Assembly: GCF_045679555.1 (NCBI RefSeq)
Contig: NC_092098.1
Location: 17,435,038-17,499,037 of the forward strand
Source of the DNA: Salvelinus alpinus
Lineage: Eukaryota; Chordata; Actinopteri; Salmoniformes; Salmonidae
Reading direction: 5' to 3'
DNA: 64,000 nt
The position numbers and the translations under genes are program-made. Under the pieces are notes generated by a model that worked only from the letters and a program-made list of their open reading frames with translations, made no database searches and had not been told where the DNA came from. Within the stretch, counting starts at the first letter, position 1. Each line of letters begins with the position of its first letter. Shown one piece after another: positions 35,800 to 48,400 of the stretch.

Positions 35800-36017
35800 C
35801 TCCTTTAAGAATGAAATGGGAGCGTACTACTCTCAATTTGACCTCATTGACGTCACGAAGCGAGGAGTCTAGAACTAGTTCACCTGTCAGCCTGCCGCTT
35901 AATATCCTAATGACATTAGTTAGACAAGCTACAACTTTTCTTTGTTTGGTTTTTAAGTCCCATACCTTTTATCGACTGTTCAACGCGGAACGGCACTGGT
36001 AACGCACGCCGTAAAAA
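35800..36017 (+). promoter_or_regulatory. rnf128: probable rnf128 promoter with a CRE
   Basis: A perfect cAMP-response element TGACGTCA lies at 35848-35855, about 160 bp before the ATG, in locally CpG-richer DNA. Transcription start not determined. CREB/ATF control is an inference from this one site. Confidence 0.45.
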
Positions 36018-36450
36018 ATGATTATGGAACCTTTAGCGAAACGTTATCTATTTTCATGGCTGTTTGTGGCTTTAAGTCTTCAGGTGTCGAGTTTACATTT
36101 TGCAGTAGCGACTTACTACACAGCCTACCTGAACGTGTCGTTTATTGATCCTGCAAACAACGAAACCATATCGCGACAAGGGGAAAGCGGACTAACAGTA
36201 TATGGACAAGATTCTCCTAAAGTTACGGTGATGGGGGACGTTTATTTACCTGATCCGATTTACAGTTGCGAAAGTGATACTTTCTATGATGTGCCTAGTG
36301 GGTCGAAAGGGTGGATCGCCATAATTCAACGCGGCAACAGATGTACTTTTTCACAGAAGATCAATGTTGCAGCCAGTAAAGGAGCTGTTGCTGTTGTAAT
36401 TTTCAATGGTCTTGGTACAGACAATACAGTCATCCAAATGTCGCACCCAG
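36018..36450 (+). CDS. rnf128: rnf128 exon 1: signal peptide and PA domain
   Basis: Starts [10 protein letters not shown]; the hydrophobic core follows at once and the mature protein probably begins near HFAVATYY. It has NVS, a sequon in [10 protein letters not shown], and NET soon after. It ends in phase 1 at MSHPG|GTAACG, as in the human gene (PMSHPGAVD). Confidence 0.92.
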
Positions 36451-39400
36451 GTAACGTTATGTAGTTTGCAATTTACAGCAAGATGTGCTCAGTTTTTCTC
36501 AATTTCCATAGTGTGTAACTGCAGCCCGCAATTCGGGGCGTTCCTGCGAGACCCCCCCCCCCCCTTTTTTTGAATGATGGGCAAAAGTGAAATAAAAGTG
36601 TTATGTCCGTGTCCTAAACAGGTGGGGCGAAGGACACTACCGATCGTCCCCACCTCACGCTAGCACAGCAGAGAGGTGTCTTGTTTTGCACGCTTTGTAC
36701 GCTTTTGAATATTACAAGAGGAGGCTAGGATCTAACGTGTACTAGCTAGCTTGATAGTTAACGACACCGTGTGTTAGCTTGCTAGTTGGCTTGCTAGATC
36801 ACTGTGTCGCCCCCGCTTGCTGTGTACCGGAGTCCTCCTTAAACTAGCTGGCTAAGCGGAAGGACACTGTCTACTGTGTACGGCTAGCTAGCTACTGTTA
36901 TCGCCCCCGCCCCTTTTGTGGTGTTTATCCACAGCTGGCATCCAATGTTATTGTGCATTAACACTACCAACTGTAACTCCCGCCTCCGACCTGTCCTAAC
37001 TGGAACGCCCAGAATTTTGGGCCGCAATTGCACCCTTCTTTCATTTAGGCTACCCCGGCCACTTAAATCACCCAGTAGCCTACTATATTATTGTATGAAA
37101 AAGCTCTCCTAGCCGAATGGTCAAGATAAGTTCATTTGTCGTCCTATAATTGTTAAATTCTAATGTTCTATGAATTACTTTTGAGTATACTTAATGTAGG
37201 CCAACATCTGGAAAGTATTTGCAAAATGTGTTCCCTCTGCTCAGCTCTAATTCTGAAGAACCCCACTTTAGGCCTACCTACACATGTCTCATGTGGCATA
37301 GCCTTCCATTCTGCCTGTTCTTTCATTCTTTATGCAGTTTAGACACTTAAGTGACATTGACTTGCTGAAAAACTATACTAATTGCCTCAGATTGTCCATT
37401 CCATGTGAGGGCGTAATGAAGATAGTTTAAAGTGAAAAGATAAGCCTTGTAATATTAAGTCATTGAGCTATGCCCTGACTCCATTAGCTAATTTAGGAAA
37501 TATTTGTGTTGACATGAGTCACATGTTTTAAAAAATATATATATTTCACCTTTATTTAACCAGGTAGGCCAGTTGAGAACAAGTTCTCATTTACAACTGT
37601 GACCTGGCTAAGATAAAGCAGTGTGACAAACAAAACTTACACATGGTATAAACAAATGTACAGTCAATAACACAATAGAAAAATCTGTATAGAGTGTGTG
37701 CAAATGTAAGATTAGGGAGGTAAGGCAATAAATAGGCCATAGTGGTGAAATAATTACAATTTAGCATTAACACTGGAGTGATAGATGTGCAAGTAGAGAT
37801 ACCTGGGTGCAAAGGAACAAAATAAATAACATGGGGATGAGGTAGTTGGGTGGGCTATTTACAGATTGGCTGTGTACAGGTGCAGTAATCGGTAAGCTCC
37901 TTTGACAGCTGATGCTTAAAGTTAGTGAGGGAGATATGAGTCCATGTAATAGGGTTGGGAATATTTATATATTTCTTAATATCATTCTTTTAGATTTTTG
38001 TGTATTGTTAGATATTATTGCAATGTTAGAGCTAGGAACACAGGCATTCAGCTACATCTGCTAAACATGTGTATGCAACTAATAACATTTGATTTTAAGT
38101 GTCAGGGACCTCCTGATACGATATCACGATACTTAGGTGCTGATATGTATTGCGATTCAACGTTCCAAACATATTGCTCACCATATGTTTGCTGCAGAGG
38201 GACCATGAGAGAACTAGTTTTGATCCGTCATGGAAATAAAAGTGCTGAAAACAAATTGGCTCCCTATTTAAAATGATGCAGAACCATCTGTGAAGGAAAA
38301 ATACTGGAGTTTTAATATTGCGATATTGTCGAAACGCTACAATATATCGTTAAAAAAAAAGTCCTGATATGTAACTATATTGATATTATCCCCCATCACT
38401 ACCATGTAATGGATCCTTCTATTGTTCTATTTACTTTGCAGTAGATATGTTTTCACATTAAAGAACACCATGTTCTTACATTGCTTGTTAAATATTTGGA
38501 ATAGACCGACACATTAGGCCTAGATACTGGAATTTCTTTGAGCACCTGATAGCATATTTAAGGCACAGCCTGTATTTATGTTTTCTCATATTTTGTTTCC
38601 CATCTGGTTACAGGAACAGGAGATATGGTTGCCATCATGATTAGTCACAGACGGGGCATGGAAATTGTTGAGCTGATCAGGCAAGGGATTCCAGTCTCGA
38701 TGACCATTGAGGTGGGCAAGCAGCATGGTCCCTGGATGAGCCACTACTCTGTCTTCTTCGTCTCCATCTCCTTCTTCATGATAACAGCAGTAACTGTGGG
38801 CTACTTCATCTTCTACTCGGCCCGCCGCCTCAACGCTGTTCGTCTACAAAACCTTCAACAGGTCAGACTCCAGTATGTGAAACAATGATGACAATTATTT
38901 ACCCTCTGTAAACCAGAACTTGACAAACCAGTTTTACACATTCCCACAATGCTTGACTTGGACTGAAATAGGTCCGGTACTCATTTTGTGTGCAGGTACT
39001 GTTTTTATTTAGGTGCAGGAACTGCAGTAGTTTTAAGCCTATATTCTGTAATAAGTACAGGAACACGAGCAGTAGACAATTTGAGGTTCCGGTATTCAGC
39101 GCCGTTGAGCTCCTGCCCAAGTAAACTACTGCATTCCCATGATTGTTTTCACCAGTCATGTTCATCTCTATTGAATTGCCTCTAGGAGACAGGGAAATAT
39201 AGTTGGTTTTGTGATTGTTAAGCAGGGAAGTTTTAATGTCTAAACCTGAACAGTCAACAGACTTGTCCCAAGGCGGCTAGTAAATACACATTTACTTGTT
39301 TGACAGTGACACCAATTAGTGGTTTATGCTGAAATAGAATGCTGCACCTATATCTCCGTTGATCAGTAGAACAATATGACTGGGGAAATTCCACTGGAAG

Positions 39401-42400
39401 TGTTTTTCTTTTCTACACTAAACATACAGTGAACTCAAAGTATTGGCACAGTGACACATTTTTTGTTGTTTTGGCTCTTTACTTCAGCACTTTGGATTTG
39501 AAATGCATTAGAGGCATGAATACCATACTCCCCCCCCCCCCCCCCAAAAAAAAAATGCTAACCTCCCCTGTTATTGTAATGGTGAGAGGTTAGCATGTCT
39601 TGGGGGTAGGATATTTGTGCGTCTAACTTTCTCCCTCATCATTATTCACGATTATTTCAGGACTATCCGTAATCATGGTATCATCCACATTAATGTACGA
39701 GTCTGAAACATGATATTCTTATTTACAATTACAAGTGACTCCAAAATGACACTACGTTATTTACCATTCATTTCTATTGGACACAAAATCTGAAACGCAA
39801 CCAAAACAAACAGAAAATGCATTCAAGTTTGTACAGTTACAAACTTAATGTAGTTATTGCCTGCTAGGAATATGGGACCAAATACTTAACTTTTTACTAC
39901 TTTAATACACAAGTGAATTTCTCTCAATACTTTTGGTCCCCTAAAATGGCGGGGGACTATGTATAAAAAGTGCAGTAATGTCTAAACTGTGATGAAAATA
40001 CACTCAAAGCTGACAGTCTGCACTTCAGTCATTATATAATTTCAAATCCAAAGTGCTGGAGCCAAAACAACAAAAAAATGTCTTAATGCTTTTGGAGCGC
40101 ACTGTAATATTATGTCGTGTCAATACCAGAATTGTAATTTAGATACCGACACCAGGTTTAGTATCATGATGCTTGGGGGGTATACCCGGGTTATTTCATT
40201 ATTATAATTTTTTTTAACCTTTATTTAACTAGGCATGTCAGTTAAGAACAAATTCTTATTTACAATGGCGGCCTACCAAAAGGTCTCCTGCAGGGATGGG
40301 GGCTGGGATTAAAAATATGAATAAATTAAATAAAAATATAGGACAAAACACACATCACGACAAGAGAACACAACACTACATAAAGTGAGACCTAAGATGA
40401 CAACATGGCATGGCAGCACCACATGACAACACGGCATGGTAGCAACATGGCAGCAGCACAACATGGTAGCAGCATTTTCAATGCCATTTAAAAAAAAAGG
40501 AGACCTAAGCTGGATATAATTTGACACATCTTAAAATGTCTTAGTTATAAGCAGTGGTGTAGCACGCACCCACTAAAGTAAAACTGAAAAATGTGGCAAA
40601 GAAATTAAATTTGTCTTGAATACAAAGTGTTATTTATGTATTATTTCTTACACTGTTAGCCCAGGAAATCTTAAGTCTTATCACATACAGCCAGGAGGAA
40701 ATATTGGATATAAGAGCAACGTCAACTTACCAACATTACGACCAGAAATACGACTTTCTCGAAGCGGATCCTCTGTTTGGACCACCACCCAGGACAATGG
40801 ATCGGATCCCAGTAGGCGACCCAAAACAACGGCGACGGAGCGGTCTTCTGGTCAGGCTCCGTAGACGGGCACCCCCCCACCGCTCCCGAGTATACTACTC
40901 GCCAATGTCCAGTCTCTTGACGACAAGTACAGCCACCCGGTTTCTTCACGCATCGCGCCGACAGAAACAAACATCTCTCTGGTAAGAAGAAGGGCGGGGG
41001 TGTATGCCTTATGATTAACGAGTCGTGGTGTGATCATAACAACATACAGGAACTCAAATTATTTTGTTCACCTGACCTAGAATTCCTTACGATCAAATGC
41101 CGACCGCATTATCTACCAAGAGAATTCTCTTCGATTATAGTCACAGCCGTGTATATCCCCCCCAAGCAGACACCTCGACGGCCCTGAAAGAACTTCATTG
41201 GACTCGATGTAAACTGGAAACCACATATCCTGGGGCTGCATTTATTGTAGCTGGGGATTTTAATAAGGCTCAATACATTTTATCAGCATATCGAATGCGC
41301 GACCCGGGCTGGCAACACTCTGTATCATTGCTACTCTAATTTTCTCGACGCATACAAAGCCCTCCCTCGCCCTACCTTTGGCAAATCTGACCACGACTCC
41401 ATTTTGTTGCTCCCAGCCTATAGACAGAAACTGAAACAGGAAACGCCCGTGCTCAGGTTTATTCAACGCTGGTCCGACCAATCTGATTCCATGCTTCAAG
41501 ATTGCTTCGATCACGTGGACTGGGATATGTTCCGGACAATAACGTTCACGTATACGCTGATTCGGTGAGCGAGTTTATTTGCAAGTGCATCGGTGATGTG
41601 TGGTACCCACTGTGAATATTAAATCCTTCCCCAACCAGAAACCGTGGATTGATGGCAGCATTCGTGCAAAACTGAAAGCGTGAACCACTGCTTTTAATCA
41701 TGGCAAGGCGACCGGAAACATGACCAAATACAAACAGTGTAGCTATTCCCTCCGTAAGGCAATCAAACAAGCTAAGCGTCAGTATAGAGACAAAGTAGAG
41801 TCGCAATTCAACGGCTCAAACACAAGTCGTATGTGGCAGGGTCTACAGTCAATCACGGACTACAAAAATAAAACCAGCCCTGTCACGGACACCGATTTCT
41901 TGCTCCCAGACAAATTAAACAACTTCTTTGCTCGCTTTGAGGACAATACACTGACACTGACACGACCCGCTACCAAAATCTGCGGCCTCTCCTTCACCGC
42001 AGCCAACGTGAGTCAAATATTTAAACGTGTTAACCCTCGCAAGGCTGCCGGCCCAGACGGCATCCCCAGCCGCGTCCTCAGAGCATGCGCAGACCAGCTG
42101 GCTGGTGTGTTTACGGACATATTTAATCAATCCCTATCCCAGTCTGCTGTTCCCACATGCTTCAAGAGGGCCACCATTGTTCCTGTTCCCAAGAAAGCTA
42201 ACTGAGCTAAACGACTATCGCCCCGCAGCACTCACTTCCGTCATCATGAAGTGCTTTGAGAGACTAGTCAAGGACCATATTACCTCCACCCTAGACCCAC
42301 TCCAATTTGCTTACCGCCCCAATAGGTCCACAGACGACGCAACCACAATGCACACTGCCCTAACCCATCTGGACTAGAGGAATACCTATGTAAGAATGTA

Positions 42401-45400
42401 CTTCATTGATTACCGCTCAGCATTTAACACCATAGTACCCTCCAAACTCGTCATTAAGCTCGAGACCCTGGTTCTCGACCCCGCCCTGTGCAACTGGGTC
42501 CTGGACTTTCTGACGGGCCTCCCCCAGGTGGTGAGGGTAGGAAACAACATCTCCACCCCACTGATCCTCAACACTGGGGCCCCACAAGAGTGTGTTCTCA
42601 GCCCTCTCCTGTACTCCCTGTTCACCCATGACTGCGTGGCCATGCACGCCTCCAACTCAATCATCAACTTTGCAGACCACACTACAGTGGTAGGCTTGAT
42701 TACCAACAACGACGTGACGGCCTACAGGGAGGAGGTGAGGGCCCTCGGAGTGTGGTGTCAGGAAAATAACCTCACACTCAACGTCAACAAAACAAAGGAG
42801 ATGATTGTGGACTTCAGGAAACAGCAGAGGGAGCACCCCCCTATCCACATCGACGGGACAGCAGTGGAGAAGGTGGAAAGTTTTAAGTTCCTCGGCGTAC
42901 ACATCACTGATAAACTGAAATAGTCCAGCCACACAGACAGCGTGGTGAAGAAGGCGCAACAGCGCTTCTTCAGGTAGTAAAGGTAGGTAGTTGAGGTAGT
43001 TGTTGTGAAATTGTTAGATTACTTGTTAGATATTACTGCACGGTCGGAACTAGAAGCACAAGCATTTCACTAGACTCACATTATCATCTGCTAACCATGT
43101 GCATGTGTCCAATAAAATTTGATTTGATTTATGTTTTTGTCAAATCCAACACATCGCTGAGTACCACTCTTCATATTTTGAAGCATGGTGGTGGCTGCAT
43201 CATGTTATAGGTATGCTTGTCATTGGCAAGGAATAAAAATGAAATTGAATAGAGCTAAGCACAGGCAAAATCCCAGAGGAAAACGTGGTTGTCTGCTTTC
43301 CAACAGACACTTGGATACACATTGATCTTTCAGCAGGACAATAACCTTAAACACAAGGCCAAATAAACATTGGAGTTGCTTGAAAATCGTCTTGGAAAAA
43401 CTATGGCAAGGCTTGAAAATTGCTGTCTAGCAATGATCAACAACCAGCTTGACAGAGCTTGAAGAACTGTAATAGCATCCCCAAACCAGCACAATACAAA
43501 CACGCTTGACCGTTGGTATGAGGTTCTTACTGTTGAATGCAGTGATTGGTTTTCACCAGGCATATTTTTTAAATGATTTTAGTCATTATTCTTTAACATT
43601 GTATTTAACTAGGCAAGTCAGTTAACTTCTTATGGATCATTGGGACACTACCGTTCCACCTGGCCAACATCCGGTGAAATTCAAATGACAGAAATCGTAA
43701 TATTAAACATTCATGGAAATACAAGTGTCATACATCATTTAAAAGCTTAATTTCTTGTAAATCCAGCCACGTTGTCAGATTTCAAAAAGGCTTTACGGCG
43801 AAAGCACACCATGCGATTATCTGAGGACAGCACCCCGCACACAAAAGCATAACATGCATTTTCCAACCAAGCAGAGGCGTCACGAAAGTCAGAAATAACG
43901 ATAAAATGAATCACTTACCTTAGATCTTCATCTGGTTGCAATCACAAGGGTCCCAGCTACATAACAAATTGTCCGTTTGTTCGATAAAGTCCTTCTTTAC
44001 ATCCCAAAAAAGTCAGTTTCATTGGCGTGCTAGACTAAGTAATCCACCGGTTTCCCTCGTTCAAAATGCATACAAATGAATCCCGTAAGTTACCGATAAA
44101 CTAATTCAAAACATATCAAACAACGTTCCTAATCAATCCTCAGGTACCCTAATATGTAAATAAATTATCAAATGTAAGACGGAGAATCCCGGAGACCATT
44201 ACCGGAGATAAATAACGAAGTACGCGCACTCACCGGAACACGCAACAAACACTACAGCCAAAATGCGAGCCACTTACTAAAACTACAAATTCTAGCTCAT
44301 TTTTCAAAAAACAAGCCTGAAACTCTTTCAAAAGAATGTTGACATCTAGCCGAAGCCATAGGAACTGCAATCTGGGAGGACTTCCATTTATATTCCCATT
44401 CCCAGCCATTGTAATCAGAAGTGAGCTGGGGGGAAAAAATTCTGGATGGATTGTCCTCGGGTTTTCAACTGCCATATCAGTTCTATTATACTCAGACATT
44501 ATTTTAACAGTTTTGCAAACTTCAGTGTTTTCTTTCCAATACTACCAATTATATGCATATCCTAGCTTCTGGGCCTGAGTAACAGGCAGTTTACTTTGGG
44601 CACCTCGTTCATCCAAACTTCTGAATACTGCCCCCTAGCCCGAAGAAGTTAAGAACAAATTCTTATTTACAATGACGGCCTACCCCGGCCAAACCAGGAC
44701 GACACTGGGCCAATTGTGCGCCGCCCTATGGGACTCCCAATCACGGCCGGATGTGATTCAGCCTCGAATCCAGGGACTGTAGTGATTTCTGACAGTTTAC
44801 TTTGGGCACGCTTTTCATCCGGACGTCAAAATACCTCCCCCTTGCCCAAAGAGGTTAACTGACTTGCCTAGTTTAAGGTTACACACACACCACACTAAAC
44901 AAAAAGTTATTTGTTGCCATTTATGTATGTCTCCATTACCAGTAAAACAGAATCAAAACCCATTTCTTTCACTTACTTGCTGTTTCGTTTGTTCAGTCGT
45001 TTCATTCTTAACCAGGATTTCTCATACTATGGAACGCCGTTTGGATCTTTGCGTGTCAAAGATGCACGTCAAATAACAATATGAATGACTGCACGTCACA
45101 TAATAATTTAATGCGTTCATACATTTTTTACATATTGGTAATTGGTGCCTAGCTAGATACCAAGCTAAAGCTAGCTACCCCAGAAGTTGTGGTCGAACAA
45201 ATAATGCTTTATTACCAACGTGGTATTGTAAACACATCGTTCGTGGCCGGTGTTTGCTTGTTTAGACTTTTTTTTGTTGTACAGCTTTGACAGTGCTACT
45301 GATAGTAGTGGTGGTGCTTGGCTTGCACATGCAAATTCAGAACCCACAACATTCTATAATAGAACTGTGTTATTTGACATGTCAAATTCAAAGCTTATTT

Positions 45401-48400
45401 AATGTGTCAAATAGGTCAAATGACACTATCTTTTTTGAATCGCAAAGACCCAAACGGCGTTCCATAGTATGTTGTGAAGCTAATAGCAGTGATGCTATTA
45501 CTGTGTAACTCCGGTACGGCAACGTCTTAAAAATTGCGCACTTAGTAGTGTGTACCCGTACTCGACCAGTCGCCGAAAGCCAACATCACCCACGACGGAG
45601 AACGGTTGATTGTCCCCGGCAATGAATTACATTATCTTGGCGTTAATGGATTTCACCTTTTGAGTTGTCTCGCTGAAATGTTCTTACTCTTTCATATGAA
45701 TGCTCAATTTGTTGACTACTTAATCCACACAGCAGACATTTTGGGCTAGGTTAGGAATGCTGTGTTGCACATGTAGCGCAAAATTTTACGTGCAGTCATT
45801 GCATTATACAGGTATGCATGTCAGCTTTGACATCCGTTTTGCATGTCGGCATTAAACTGGACATCGAGCCGATACTGATGTTGGCATTTTTAGCTAATAT
45901 CATCCAATTCCGATATCTTCACCGATATATCGTGCCTCCCTAGTATTGACTGACCTTAATGTCTTAAAGTAATGATGGACTGTTGTTTCTCTTTGCTTAT
46001 TTCAGCTGTTCTTGCCATGCTATGGACTTGGTATTTTACCAAATAGGGCTATCTTCTGTATACCACCACTACCTTGTCACAACACTGATTGACTCAAAGG
46101 CATTAAGAAGGAAAGAAATTCCACAAATTAATTTAACAAGGCACACCTATTAATTTGAAATGCATTCCAGGTTGACTATCTCATGAAGCTGGTTGAGAGA
46201 ATGCCAAGAGTGTGCAAAGAGTTGCTATTTGAAGAATCTCAAATAAAAAATATATTTTGATTTAACACTTTTTTTGGTTTCTACAATTCCACAAGTGTTA
46301 TTACATAGTTTTGATGTCTTCACTATTATTCTGCAATGTAGAAAAATAGTAAAATAAAGAAACCCTTGAATGAGTAGGTGTTCTAAAACTTATATTTATA
46401 ATTAAACTTATATATTTATACCCTCCACTGGGCGGATGGTATAACTCGTTGCACAACTCATTGCACATCAAGACAGCCAATACACCCCCCTTTTGAACAG
46501 TAACTCCGTACTGTTCAACATTACATAAACTTGGAAATTACTTTATAAATGAACAACAATAAAACATGACTTAACATTCACAGTTGATTAATATAGTTAC
46601 ACCTCCAAGACTTATGGCCTCTGGTCTATAATTACACTATGCACACTTATGTCCCTCTCCTGTCGAACAACTGATAATGACATTTCAGCTGGAGCGTTTG
46701 ACTTTCTCTGTTTCCTCCTTCGGGTTCCTAAGAGAGTGATGGCACAAGGTTTGAAAAGCAAAAGAAACACACACAACACATGAGTATTAATAATGTGCTA
46801 AGATATGCAGAATTATATATGCAAAGAAAAACCGAAGTCTAACATGACGATTACCACGCTCTCTTCACCTGACTATTCCTTCGGGATAATTTTCTGCTGG
46901 GTTCCACAAAAATGAATGCCCTAAAACTCCATGCTTTCACCCAGTCTTCCCTGTTAGGCCACAGGTTACAAGAAGTGTTCCAGGCCAGGTCATTTTCACT
47001 TCGCTCCCCATCTCCTCCATGGCCACCCGATATACACAACTTTACCTTGTCCTGAGGTAAATCAGCACTGTATATATGTTTCAACATCAATGCCCTCAGA
47101 AGGTGATATCCCAACAATGCTACCAGGGTAACCCCTGCTACCATTAACACTGGTCATGATGCATACTTCAAAATACCTCTCATTGGCGCCCTATTCCTTT
47201 TCCATGCTGTTACTATAACATCCTTTACCACTACTACCGCTCCTTCATTACTGTCCCTACAGCGACTGCCGTGATAATAGCTATTGCATTGACTCTCCTG
47301 ATCCTGATCTCCTATTTCTTTTGTGGTTCACTGATAGCTCAAAGACTGATTCTTTCAGATACTCCCTACCTGTCTCCCAATTCATACTTGGTTTTCTAGC
47401 CACCAACATCTCCAATTAAATCCTATGTTCTGCTACAGTAGGTACCTGTGGATAATACTTTCCTGTGCTAAGGTTAGGTACACCGCTCATCCCAAGGCCG
47501 ATCTACACCCCACCCCTTTGTGCACACCCTCGTTACAGTGTAAACGTTGGGTCCCAACGGTTGATGAGCAGCCACCTTCTGACACTTTCCTGTTATCGTC
47601 CCTCGATCCCACTGCTGGCGGATAGGAATGAGGGAGAGGTGAGTGCCGTTGGAAGAGTAGCCAACCTTCCAAAACTCTGAGTCACGTTTCTTAATCACAC
47701 TCTGCAGGAGTACTACAGTGAACTTCCCTTCCTGTGATGTGGCCTCCTGTATACAGGGATCTGTGGCTAGTCTTTCAAGTTGTACCTTCGTTGAACTTCT
47801 CATTAAAAGTTGCCACAGATCTACGCCCCAGTCACATTATTTTCCGCTCTCCCAATTCCCTGTAACATCAACACCTTGGTTTTTGGGACTCCATAAAATA
47901 TAGGTATATCGGTCCTGCCAGACTGCAACGTACACCCTTATGCAAACATTCTGTCACAAATCATTCCATTTAACCCATAACACATTAGTCACTGCTGCTT
48001 GTCCACTTTTATATAGTTATAAACATACTAGAACATGCTCAAGTCAATTTCCAACAATCCCTCATCTGGAACAATGATCACTCATGTTCCAAGACACCTA
48101 GAAAACATATTGACTTTAATAGAGAAAATACATTTTTTTATAATTTCACACCACCCTTGAAGCGAATGAGATTGGGGCTAGAACCGTTCATCTGTTATGT
48201 TCTAGGCCAATAAGATGCTAGTCTCCATGCCAGTCTCCTTCATCCTCAGGTGTCAAAGCAGGACACAGCCTATGAGCCTTGTACGTAATTAATTGTATTT
48301 TCCAGAAAGCCATATGTATTGGTGTGCTTTAACATTAGGATTCTGATGACATGGTACAACACAACCCCTACTATCAATGTCCCCATCATGATTAGCCCAA

